Below are positions 1 to 8,324 of a stretch of DNA of 64,000 bases, one piece after another (positions within the stretch are counted from its first letter, which is position 1; every line of letters starts with the position of its first letter). The notes under the pieces are model-generated. The model made no database searches. It worked only from the letters and a program-made list of their open reading frames with translations, and was not told the origin of the DNA. This DNA comes from Cellvibrio polysaccharolyticus (GTDB taxonomy: Bacteria > Pseudomonadota > Gammaproteobacteria > Pseudomonadales > Cellvibrionaceae). Location of the stretch: the NCBI RefSeq assembly GCF_015182315.1, contig NZ_PRDL01000001.1:3596001-3660000 (forward strand), given 5' to 3'. The position numbers and the translations under genes were made by a program.

Positions 1-1859
1 CCGATGTCAGCCATCAGCGTTTGTGCTGTTTCAAGCAATGCTTTTAGCGCCAGCCAGTGTTTCACATCAAGCAGTTTAGCCTTAGCCTTGGCATTGAGAC
101 TGATGTCGTTTTCTTCACACCAAGAAAGAATGTCTTTCTCGATGGATTTTAAAAAGCTCTTTTTCTTGTCAGAACCATAGCCATTTTTTTCGTAAACACG
201 TTCGTCGTGCTCTGCGTACACGTACTCCATCACTTCACTGAGCTGCTTATCAAAACGCAGTGGGGCTATTGCGTCTTGAGTGAACTTTGCTCTTCGGCGG
301 TCTGGGCGCTCGATAGTGACTTTGTAGTAGCCAAAGTCGTCATTACTAAACACCTTACTGGCGATACCGATAGGATCATTGTTTGCATCAAGCGCTCTTT
401 CAACATCCTCACACGCGAGGTAAGTATCGGTGATTTCCGTGATGTGCTCAGGCGCAAATTCGCAGTTTTTGTTACCCAAGTTCTTACGCAACTTACGGTA
501 TAGCAAGCTGGCATCAATCAGTTGCACCTTGCCTTTGCGTGCCTCAGGTTTATTGTTGTTCAACACCCAAATGTAAGTGGTAATACCGGTGTTGTAGAAC
601 AGGTTATTTGGTAACTGAACGATGGCATCTAGCATGTCGTTTTCAATGATGAAGCGACGAATGTTACTTTCGCCACCGCCCGCATCACCGGTAAAGAGCG
701 ATGAGCCATTATGAACAGAAGCAATCCGGCTGCCTAATGGGCTTACGCTCGGATCTTTCATCTTATTGACCATTTCCATTAAGAAGAGCAGCTGGCCATC
801 ACTTGAACGTGGCGTGGCATCCACCACTTCGAGATTTCCCCAATAGTCTTTCAGGCTAACCTTAAAACGCGGGTCGATCACATCACTGCCGTCTTTAATG
901 TGCTTCTGTTCGGACGCCCAACTCTTACCATATGGCGGGTTAGACAACATAAAGTCAAAGCGAGAAGCCGCAAACTCGTCGGTAGACAAGGTTGAGCCTA
1001 CTTTGATGTTCTCAGGGTTGTTACCTTTGATCATCATGTCCGATTTACAAATCGCGTAGGTCTCGTCGTTGATCTCTTTGCCGTAAAGGTAAACATCACG
1101 GCTGTCGTTCGGGTATTTCTCTTCAATGAAGTTTTGAGATTCAGTCAACATACCACCGCTACCACACGCAGGGTCATACACTGTCATGGTAAGCGGTAAC
1201 TGGTCTTTCACTGGGTCAAACACCAGGTGCGTCATCAATTCAATCACTTCACGTGGCGTAAAGTGTTCACCTGCTTCTTCATTGTTTTCTTCGTTGAACT
1301 TGCGGATCAACTCTTCGAACACGTAACCCATACCCAGGTTAGTAAGGGCTGGCATCTTGTTGCCATCCGGGTCTTCGACCGTTTCATGAGTTAAGTTGAT
1401 GTAAGGGGAAACAAACTTTTCGACGACATCAAGCAGGACTTGCTTTGAGGCCATGTGACGAATTTGCGATTTGAGGTTAAAGCATTCAATGATCTCTTTA
1501 ACATTATCGCTAAAGCCAAGCAGGTACTCTTCAAAGTTGGCGAGTAATATCTGTTGGTTATTTGTCGCGGTGTTGAACAGGGATTTCAGAGTCCATTTAG
1601 ACGTATTGTAAAAGACATAACCACTGGCCGCCTTTAATGGTTCATCATCAAGCTCCGTGGCTTGCATCTCTTCTTTTTGGAACTTTACCTCTTCAAGCAC
1701 GGCTTCTTTGGTGGGTTCAAGTAACGTATCTAAACGTCGTAATACCACCATAGGTAAAATCACATCACGGTACTTACCGCGAACGTACACATCCCGTAAA
1801 CAGTCGTCGGCAATGTTCCAAATAAATGAGATGAGCTTGTTATGTACACTATGATCCAT
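1..1859 (-). CDS. hsdM: Type I restriction-modification DNA methyltransferase subunit HsdM, 3' end outside window
   Basis: The minus strand is open from an ATG at 1859 to the window edge, giving about 619 residues with no stop seen. It starts MDHSVHNKLISFIW, an N-terminal HsdM helical domain. The AdoMet motif DPACGSGG lies near residue 230 and the N6-adenine methylase motif NPPYG near residue 306. A purine-rich ribosome site (AGGAAAAG) precedes the start. HsdM methylates adenine in the recognition site as part of an M2S or R2M2S complex; hsdS and hsdR should lie further left. It follows the WYL regulator gene by 113 bp on the same strand and is probably cargo of the adjacent Tn7-like transposon. 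The family call is firm; cargo status is inferred from position. Confidence 0.93.
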   Translation of the reverse strand, partial: MDHSVHNKLISFIWNIADDCLRDVYVRGKYRDVILPMVVLRRLDTLLEPTKEAVLEEVKFQKEEMQATELDDEPLKAASGYVFYNTSKWTLKSLFNTATNNQQILLANFEEYLLGFSDNVKEIIECFNLKSQIRHMASKQVLLDVVEKFVSPYINLTHETVEDPDGNKMPALTNLGMGYVFEELIRKFNEENNEEAGEHFTPREVIELMTHLVFDPVKDQLPLTMTVYDPACGSGGMLTESQNFIEEKYPNDSRDVYLYGKEINDETYAICKSDMMIKGNNPENIKVGSTLSTDEFAASRFDFMLSNPPYGKSWASEQKHIKDGSDVIDPRFKVSLKDYWGNLEVVDATPRSSDGQLLFLMEMVNKMKDPSVSPLGSRIASVHNGSSLFTGDAGGGESNIRRFIIENDMLDAIVQLPNNLFYNTGITTYIWVLNNNKPEARKGKVQLIDASLLYRKLRKNLGNKNCEFAPEHITEITDTYLACEDVERALDANNDPIGIASKVFSNDDFGYYKVTIERPDRRRAKFTQDAIAPLRFDKQLSEVMEYVYAEHDERVYEKNGYGSDKKKSFLKSIEKDILSWCEENDISLNAKAKAKLLDVKHWLALKALLETAQTLMADI

Positions 1860-1972
1860 TTTCTTTTCCTATTCAGTGTTGGTTGCACCCCACTTGGTTG
1901 CTGCAACGGCTTCACTATAAATTTAAAATTCAGTTCTTTATGTAACGTCTCAATGGTCGCTACATCGTTCGA

Positions 1973-2911
1973 TTAACTTGTTCTACCCGGCGCAATGCTT
2001 AAGTTTGTGACACCATAAAGTGCCTGGCTGTTACGCAACCAAAGCTGATACTCAAAGCCCATTAATGAGTGTTCCGTAGAACAATCCACATGCCATTGGC
2101 GAAGCAAATACCCTGCCGTTGCCGCTCTAATCTCAACCTTTAGAACGCCACCCGTCATGCCATAGTCCAGCTCTATCGCCTCGCTGTGTTCAATACGTGG
2201 ATGCGGCACTAACTCTAGTTCTACAAATCGGTTCCATTGCCGATCTTGGGTTTCGAGCTCACTTTCTTTGATAACAGAAGGCGACAAAGTGGAATCTTCA
2301 ATCACAACCGCGGCTTTAATTCGGGTCAGCACAAAGTCACGAAACTCGCCATGCTTGCGGTCAAAACCACGCACATGCCAACGCAGCCCATTGTCCACCA
2401 GCGTATGCGGCACAATTTCACGCGTGGTTTCACCGCTCGATAACGACACATAGGTGATACGCAAGGCTTTGCCTTTGTGAATGGCCTCGGTGACTTTCGC
2501 CACTATCGATAGATTCGGTTTGTTAAGGTGATAAGGCGCTTCACAAGCAAGGGGTGGTTTTACCTTTCCAGTGAAGCCATCTCCGTAGCCTTGGCTAATG
2601 GTTGCCAGTGTTCTCACAACGTCGTAGTCGAACAAGGATTCAAATGCTTCACCACGCTTATGCAACTTGAGCTTTTGGTCATACTCAATGTTGCCTGGTG
2701 CAAGCTCTCGGTACATTGTGAAGTCTTTCGTTGCTTGTGCAGCGGCTATGCTGAACCGATCGACTAAGTCTGCCCGTACCGCTTCTCCCTTAAACAATAA
2801 GGTGAAATCGATGTGGGCAATGCGATCCCTGGTTGCTTGTGGCAACTGCGCTATCTGCGAGAGCCTATCTGGCTTCGCCACTACTGTTTGTTTCAGACCA
2901 TCATTTGTCAT
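1973..2911 (-). CDS. WYL-domain transcriptional regulator, BrxR/CapW-like
   Basis: This 312-residue protein has an N-terminal winged-helix region (about 20-90), a WYL domain (about 135-205, around LRITYVSLSSGE and LRWHVRGFDRKHG) and a C-terminal WCX-like part. This layout and the N-terminal sequence fit the BrxR/CapW family, homodimeric repressors found at the head of BREX, CBASS and restriction islands; the family link is from memory. The gene is immediately upstream of hsdM in the same direction, so it likely represses the restriction operon until a signal is bound by the WYL domain. An inverted repeat about 175 bp upstream (3087-3107) is a candidate operator. No strong ribosome site was seen before the ATG. 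Confidence 0.82.
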   Translation of the reverse strand: MTNDGLKQTVVAKPDRLSQIAQLPQATRDRIAHIDFTLLFKGEAVRADLVDRFSIAAAQATKDFTMYRELAPGNIEYDQKLKLHKRGEAFESLFDYDVVRTLATISQGYGDGFTGKVKPPLACEAPYHLNKPNLSIVAKVTEAIHKGKALRITYVSLSSGETTREIVPHTLVDNGLRWHVRGFDRKHGEFRDFVLTRIKAAVVIEDSTLSPSVIKESELETQDRQWNRFVELELVPHPRIEHSEAIELDYGMTGGVLKVEIRAATAGYLLRQWHVDCSTEHSLMGFEYQLWLRNSQALYGVTNLSIAPGRTS

Positions 2912-3086
2912 GCGTCTTGTTTATCCAATTCAACCAGATTCTTAAAACTCTGTTTATAAAGTACGGACCGACATCGCGTAATCACATTGAATAGCGTCAC
3001 TCAATGCTGCTCTGCATCCGCAATGACTTAGCAATCTCTACCGGTTGAAGCTGGACAGACGGCTATAGAACACTGAATAGGCTTCA

Positions 3087-3107
3087 ACCTAATTAATTTT
3101 ATTAGGT
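3087..3107. promoter_or_regulatory. Candidate operator upstream of the WYL regulator
   Basis: A perfect 7-bp inverted repeat, ACCTAAT and ATTAGGT, is separated by 7 bp in AT-rich sequence between the tnsE remnant and the WYL gene. A related half (ATCCTAT) follows at once. BrxR-type regulators bind inverted repeats in their own promoters, so self-repression is the likely role. This is inference from position. Confidence 0.35.
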
Positions 3108-3167
3108 ATCATCCTATCACAAATTATTTTGTAGGGAAGACTAAGCGGCAACTTTTTGATCTGTAAA

Positions 3168-4582
3168 CTAAAGCTTTTCTGCAACTCTTCCAGCCCAATC
3201 TAGAATTGACTCAGTAGGAATACCTGTCGGGTGTCCTTCTACCGACTTAGGGTGAGATATACCAATATGCTTTTTGAAGCCAAACATGGCATCCATTTCT
3301 TGGGTTGGCCATCCAAGAGACTTTGTCACTACGCCTTTTTTGATTCGAGAAAACTGCTCTTTCCAATTGCGAGTATCAATCTGCCGTATACATTTTGTGG
3401 AGATCCATTTACTCAGACCTGTTACATCAACTTCGAGCAAGTAATTCACATGACCATTTCGCTCCACGACAACGCAACGAATCGTTCTCTTTGCACCAGA
3501 GTCAATCAAGTGGCATTTACTGCGTCCAACCTGATCCAGCTCATTAGTGTAAGAATCAATGATTGTGCAGGCGTATTTTTCCTCTAGCATTTGCACCATC
3601 ATGTTAAAGGCCGTAAAACGAGAAGCATACTCCTCTGATTTATCAGTACAATCTTGCATACCTCCGCCCATGTCTGCCGAAGGTACCTCGCCATTACTAC
3701 CAGGCTCATTGGTACTTACCGTATCACCCGCTTTCTTGGATGTATCTATACTGCTATATGGCCTATGACTCCTTTTGGGCGTTGTTGCTTTAGACGTTGA
3801 AAAATGATTTTTAAATCTTACTGAGCAGGTGTTTTCTCCTAGCAAGAATGCATGGTTAGCATCGGAAGCCTCTCTATCGTCATCGATAATATGATCTTCT
3901 GGGCGCTCATACGGTTCAGGGCCTTCACAACTAATCGTTGGCTCTTGGCCTTCATCTGGATGCGTAAAAGACGGGTTATGAAAGTAGACCCTAGACGGCA
4001 TTTGAGCATTAATTTCAATATCCGTTATCTTTTCAACCAAAAAGTAGCGACCACTTGTATCAAGCCTGCCTTCATATGAGAAAGACCACCCAGACATTTG
4101 AGGTGGATCGAAATGAAATAGCCAGCGCTTAAACCCCGCATATACATCACGGTCTTTCTCGACGTTGAAGTATCTAAAAATCGATTCAAATGAACGCTTT
4201 GCATTGCAATCAATAAGCAACCAGCTCAACATTGCTCTTGTTGCTGAATCATTGAATGCCGAAGGAGGAAAGTTTGATGTTTGCAACACTTCGATATTGG
4301 CATAGTCCTCCTTGGTGTTAACTTCGACCTTGAAGTCTATAAGCAAACGAGAAGACATTAATGACGCTCGCGATAAGTAAGAGCTGGCATAAAATAGGAC
4401 CCTTGCCAACTCAAGCTGAGGAATAATCAGTTTAGGGGCAGATACTCGGTCTAATACAAATGCATGTTGCTCTGACTCTTTCTTTCTTAAAGACCCTGCT
4501 GACTCTGAGTCTGGGAACTCACTCAAGCTGCTGTGTCGAAGGAACTCATTACTTCTAAATTTATGACGCCCTCGTTTAGCAT
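3168..4582 (-). pseudogene. tnsE: TnsE, Tn7-type target selector, 5'-truncated by an insertion sequence
   Basis: Blocks match Tn7 TnsE as I remember it: IPQLELAR, SFESIFRYF, FDPPQMSGW, EINAQMPS and a C-terminal region with DVTGLSKWISTK and GWPTQEMD. TnsE steers Tn7 to replicating DNA and conjugal plasmids by binding the sliding clamp and 3'-recessed ends. In Tn7 TnsE (538 residues) the IPQLELAR block lies near residue 120; here it is at residue 34 from a weak TTG at 4526. The frame stays open upstream of that TTG to 4583, where the left end of the IS3-family element begins, and stops inside the IS (4608-4610). About 75-90 N-terminal codons are therefore missing. The C-terminal end is intact. 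The remnant may or may not be translated. Confidence 0.85.
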
Positions 4583-4632
4583 TGAATCGCTCCGGGTTTG
4601 TCGGAGGCTAACTTTCTTGAGAGAATTAGCCT

Positions 4633-4956
4633 ATGAAAAAGAGACCCGGATATTCACCTGAAACGCGTGAACGAGCTGTAAGGCTTGTGCTCACCACCGA
4701 ACAAGATCACAGCTCGCGCTGGGCTGCGATCACTTCCGTTGCCAACAAGATTGGCTGTACGCCTGAAACACTTCGCGCCTGGATAAACCGAACTGAATCC
4801 AATAGCACTCCACCATCCACCTCAAGTGCTACAGAGTCAGAACGCATTAAAGCCTTGGAGCGCGAGAACCGTGAACTCAAACGTGCGAATGAAATCCTGC
4901 GTTTAGCCTCGGCTTTTTTTGCCCAGGCGGAGCTCGACCGCAAACCGAAACTCTAA
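4633..4956 (+). CDS. IS3-family transposase OrfA
   Basis: This 107-residue protein begins MKKRPGYSPETRERAVRLV, with a helix-turn-helix (about 10-55, GCTPETLRAWINR) that binds the inverted repeats. A C-terminal leucine-zipper-like helix follows (about 75-100, IKALERENRELKRANEILR). Just before its end lies a run of seven T (4914-4920), the expected -1 slippage site. Ribosomes that slip there continue into orfB and make the OrfAB transposase; unslipped OrfA usually acts as a regulator. Confidence 0.93.
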   Translation: MKKRPGYSPETRERAVRLVLTTEQDHSSRWAAITSVANKIGCTPETLRAWINRTESNSTPPSTSSATESERIKALERENRELKRANEILRLASAFFAQAELDRKPKL

Positions 4957-5849
4957 TCCACTTTGTTGATGCCCATAAAAGTGCTTTTGGTGTCGAGCCG
5001 ATTTGTCAGCAGTTACAGATTGCACCATCAACGTATTATCGGCACAAGCAATTGGAGAAAACACCCGAGTTGCGGGCGCGGCGAATTCAGCAGGATGAGC
5101 GTTTAGTCGTTGAAATACAGCGTGTTTGGACTGAGAGTAATCGCAACTATGGTGCGCGAAAAATCTGGAAACAACTGCGTAGAGAGGGGTTTGATGTGGC
5201 TCGTTGTACCGTTGAGCGGCTCATGCGTCAATTGGGTATTGAAGGTGTGCGTCGTGGCAAAAAGTGTAAAACAACGATCCCCGATCACAAGGCACATTGC
5301 CCGCAAGATCTGGTTAACCGTCACTTTAAAGCGGACAAGCCAAATCAACTTTGGGTTGCCGACATTACTTACGTCGCCACCTGGTCAGGCTTTGTCTATG
5401 TCGCCTTTGTAATCGATGTATTTTCACGTCGCATTGTTGGTTGGCGAGCGATGACGACAATGCAGGCGGATTTAATTCTGGATGCATTGGAGCAGGCATT
5501 GTGGGCAAGAGGAAAACCGCGTGGCGTGATTCATCACAGTGACAGGGGCAGCCAATATTTATCCATCAGCTACACCGAACGCCTTGCTGAGGCAGGATTT
5601 AATGCGTCGGTTGGGAGCGTGGGCGATTCTTACGATAACGCCTTAGCTGAAACGATTAATGGACTCTACAAAACCGAGGTTATCCATAAGAGCGCACCGT
5701 GGAAAAATCTTGATGCTGTGGAGATGGCGACACTTGTATGGGTTGAATGGTTTAATAACCGTCGGCTTCACAGTGCGTTGGGTTATGTGCCGCCAAAGGA
5801 GTTCGAAGAAATTTTTTATCAACAAACTGAGTTGGCTCATGTAGCATGA
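4920..5849 (+). CDS. IS3-family transposase OrfB, expressed by -1 frameshift from OrfA
   Basis: The frame entered by slippage on T7 (4914-4920) reads on through FVDAHKSAFGVEPICQQLQ to the stop at 5849, 310 codons. An internal start at 5052 gives 265 residues. The rve integrase core shows the DDE triad: D in VADITYVATW, D in HHSDRGSQY and E in NALAETINGLYK. All appear intact, so the transposase could be active. The frameshift is inferred from family precedent plus the T7 run and frame continuity. Confidence 0.92.
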   Translation, partial: CPGGARPQTETLIHFVDAHKSAFGVEPICQQLQIAPSTYYRHKQLEKTPELRARRIQQDERLVVEIQRVWTESNRNYGARKIWKQLRREGFDVARCTVERLMRQLGIEGVRRGKKCKTTIPDHKAHCPQDLVNRHFKADKPNQLWVADITYVATWSGFVYVAFVIDVFSRRIVGWRAMTTMQADLILDALEQALWARGKPRGVIHHSDRGSQYLSISYTERLAEAGFNASVGSVGDSYDNALAETINGLYKTEVIHKSAPWKNLDAVEMATLVWVEWFNNRRLHSALGYVPPKEFEEIFYQQTELAHVA

Positions 5850-5944
5850 CTCAAATTAAACCGCCTCCGAAAAAGTCGGGGCGATTCAAACTATCAAATT
5901 GTAATTAACAATTACGCTATGGCAGCATATTGCATTTAAATAAG

Positions 5945-7249
5945 CTAATCCGGCTTAGTCAAAGTCAGATACACGTCTTGAATCACGCTTTTTAGCAAAA
6001 ACTTAGGCAAGCCGGTCTCTGCGCGAATACTAAAGTATGCCTGCTTCCTAGACTTCGGGGCATCATGGGCTCCACTGACGAAATACCTCAACGCCTTTTC
6101 TTGTGCGCAGCGATATTTCTGCAATCGAAGGCTGGAGAGAAAATCCTGGTTTCTTTCCACTATGTACCGCACCTGTACTGGAAAGCGATACTCAAGATAG
6201 CCGACGGAGACTTCCAGCGCTCTAGCGACTGCTTTGAGAGAGAGGGGTTTTACTTCATCCTCCATCAGTTGCTGAAGTTTATGCAACAAAGCTTCATGAT
6301 CGCGTTTAAAACGAGGAGATGCGCCCATGAAGCTGGAAGGAAAGGGGCAAAACTCTAGATAATTGAAGCTTCGAGAAGCCTGTACCGCATTACCACTCAA
6401 TAGATCGTAAAGAGAGATACCAAGACGAAACGCTACCTTGCGTGCGGTATTGAGGCTGAGAATTCTCATACGATAACCGAACGAAGATAATTGATTACAA
6501 TCCAGTATTTGATTGAAGTCTTCCCCTCTTTGTCGACGTAAACAGTCGTCAAAAATTCCATCAAGCGACTGGAAGACTCCGTCATCCGGAAGAGAGTTAT
6601 ATCCATATTCGGACAAATCCCTAAACAACTCAACAATATCTCGGCCTATGTCTTGCCAACTACTAGCGAAGTCTCGCAGCTCAAGCATATTCCCTCGCAC
6701 CGAGAGTGGTGCACCACAATCCTGACAAAAATCTAAAGCTCTTCGTTTAATATAGCTTGTCTGATCACAACCGCAGTGATCACATTTCACAAGTAGGGGG
6801 GTGTAATGAATAGGACATGCCTGTATCGCTTTAAATTGCCAAATAAGCTTGAAATAAGGCTCCTCCCCCATCATTGCCATTTCAGTAAAACATTCAGGAC
6901 ACCACCTGAATCCTGCGTGCAGCTCTCCTCTGGACATAGTAAGGGGACCACTGAAAACTGTAACTGTTGTGCCTGCGAGACATTGGTGAGTCAAATGTTC
7001 GAATATGCTCACAAGCCCTTGAGCGAGCCCATTTGATCTAAGTAGATCATGAACATATATATGATGAGGAAGAGTGACCAATTGCCCACTATAACTCTTA
7101 TCTCTTTCAGCCTGTCTGACTACAAATCTCAGTAGCTCACCAACGAAAACTCCGTGCCTGTAGGCCAGTCTGTGAACGTAAGAGGGAAGTGACTCCACCT
7201 CAGCAGTTCTAATGCCACGTACAGGGATTGGAAAAAGGCGGTTAGACAT
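5945..7249 (-). CDS. tniQ: TniQ/TnsD-family target-site selector of the Tn7-like transposon
   Basis: The preferred start is the ATG at 7249 (MSNRLFPIPVRGIR), which overlaps the tnsC stop by 8 bp (ATGTCTAA); an upstream in-frame start at 7336 lies inside tnsC. The 434-residue protein has the TniQ N-terminal region (ESLPSYVHRLA) and a zinc-finger cluster at about residues 140-210: WCPEC, ACPIH, CDHCGC, FCQDCG. A longer C-terminal half with helix-turn-helix-like segments follows, as in TnsD. Such proteins recognise the attachment site and recruit TnsC. Length fits TnsD (about 500) better than short CAST TniQ (about 400). Its 3' end lies 56 bp from the IS3 element. The target gene it recognises cannot be told from the sequence. 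Confidence 0.88.
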   Translation of the reverse strand: MSNRLFPIPVRGIRTAEVESLPSYVHRLAYRHGVFVGELLRFVVRQAERDKSYSGQLVTLPHHIYVHDLLRSNGLAQGLVSIFEHLTHQCLAGTTVTVFSGPLTMSRGELHAGFRWCPECFTEMAMMGEEPYFKLIWQFKAIQACPIHYTPLLVKCDHCGCDQTSYIKRRALDFCQDCGAPLSVRGNMLELRDFASSWQDIGRDIVELFRDLSEYGYNSLPDDGVFQSLDGIFDDCLRRQRGEDFNQILDCNQLSSFGYRMRILSLNTARKVAFRLGISLYDLLSGNAVQASRSFNYLEFCPFPSSFMGASPRFKRDHEALLHKLQQLMEDEVKPLSLKAVARALEVSVGYLEYRFPVQVRYIVERNQDFLSSLRLQKYRCAQEKALRYFVSGAHDAPKSRKQAYFSIRAETGLPKFLLKSVIQDVYLTLTKPD

Positions 7250-8324
7250 CCGGTAATACCTCCGTCCGATTGCCAGATTTTTGCCGAGTTGGATTCTTCT
7301 GAAAAGGCCTACCTTTGTTCTTATTATTACTATCAATGCGCCCGTCGCCAGCGGCTAACGCTTGTCGAACACCGCCAGTTCGCTCTAATAGCGAAGTCCT
7401 CTCCAACCATTTTTCGCCATTCCGTATCTCAGCGCTGATCTCACGCAAGTCCATGTCGGTCAGGCGCTTGCTTCGCAACAACTCTTCACTCACCGGCACA
7501 TTATGATATGACGCCACTGCATCTGTGCGTTTGAGCCAAGCCTTGAGTAGGCCAATACACCCCAGGCTACCCTCGTACATCAACTCTGCTACGTCATTGA
7601 GCGACGTTAGTGACTCGTCCAGGCTCAGAAACTCCGAGTATTTTTGCAGGAGTTGGCCGAACGCGACGATGTCTTCTCGATTGGCATGATACCGAGGGAA
7701 GTGAACCTGATGGTTTCGACCCAAGAGATGAGGAGAATTCTTAACAATATCCAAAATTGGATAGGCACCGACTAACACTAAAACTAAACCCGTGGTTTGA
7801 GCAAGACACTTCCATGAGTCCATTACTGCAAACGAAGCTTGCGCATCCTTACTGGCATACCTGACATGCTGAGCCTCATCAATAAAAAGATATTTTGTCT
7901 GACGAGCAATCAATGCGTGTTCCAGTGCAACCCTAAGGGTTGCCTCTGTCGAACGATCCATTTTTTGCATGGCTATAAGGTCCTCTAAATCGTGTCCTTT
8001 CATCGAAAAAAGAGGGTGCTTCACCGACTCCAGAAGTCGCTGTGTGAAGGCCTTGGTAGAAAAGCCTCCATGAGGGCCAGCATTTACCGCTTCCACAACT
8101 ACCGCAGGAAGTAGCCCACTCTCATCGAAATGACTTTCACCAAACAACATCTGTATCAATCGGTGAATTAGCAACGATTTTCCTGCGCGTGAAGGGCCAG
8201 TTATACATACAACTTCACCCGGTGATGCGCAGCTGAGGACGGCAAACGCGTCGGCCAAAGCACACTGCCAATTGCGATGAGGAATTGCTACGTCGAACAT
8301 GCTGGAATTAATGCTACCAGACAT
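7242..8324 (-). CDS. tnsC: TnsC-like AAA+ ATPase, transposition regulator
   Basis: This 360-residue protein has Walker A GPSRAGKS (about residues 43-50) and Walker B YLFIDEAQH (about 146-154), the pattern of TnsC/TniB target-choice ATPases. TnsC couples the target selector (TniQ/TnsD or TnsE) to the TnsA-TnsB transposase by forming ATP filaments on DNA. The start ATG at 8324 has a strong ribosome site (GGAGGTGAAAC). It overlaps the end of tnsAB by 11 bp and the start of tniQ by 8 bp, so the three are translationally coupled. The C-terminal tail (about 325-360) is basic and low-complexity. Confidence 0.92.
   Translation of the reverse strand: MSGSINSSMFDVAIPHRNWQCALADAFAVLSCASPGEVVCITGPSRAGKSLLIHRLIQMLFGESHFDESGLLPAVVVEAVNAGPHGGFSTKAFTQRLLESVKHPLFSMKGHDLEDLIAMQKMDRSTEATLRVALEHALIARQTKYLFIDEAQHVRYASKDAQASFAVMDSWKCLAQTTGLVLVLVGAYPILDIVKNSPHLLGRNHQVHFPRYHANREDIVAFGQLLQKYSEFLSLDESLTSLNDVAELMYEGSLGCIGLLKAWLKRTDAVASYHNVPVSEELLRSKRLTDMDLREISAEIRNGEKWLERTSLLERTGGVRQALAAGDGRIDSNNKNKGRPFQKNPTRQKSGNRTEVLPDV

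Larger units (their letters stand above)
4583..5888 (+). mobile_element. IS3-family insertion sequence, 1306 bp
   Basis: The element has imperfect terminal inverted repeats of about 25 bp, both starting TGAATCGC and ending TCGGAGGC (left 4583-4608, right 5864-5888). It carries the usual two overlapping reading frames orfA and orfB. The flanks, AGCAT on the left and AACTA on the right, do not form a target-site duplication. The left flank is tnsE coding sequence and the right flank is the end of the tniQ gene region. Missing duplication plus missing tnsE 5' end suggest a deletion on the right side of the IS after insertion. Confidence 0.9.

Noticed and set aside
3231..3587. Plus-strand frames opposite the tnsE remnant
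   Set aside because: They are shadows of tnsE; the minus-strand product has clear TnsE homology and the plus-strand frames have no recognisable domain.
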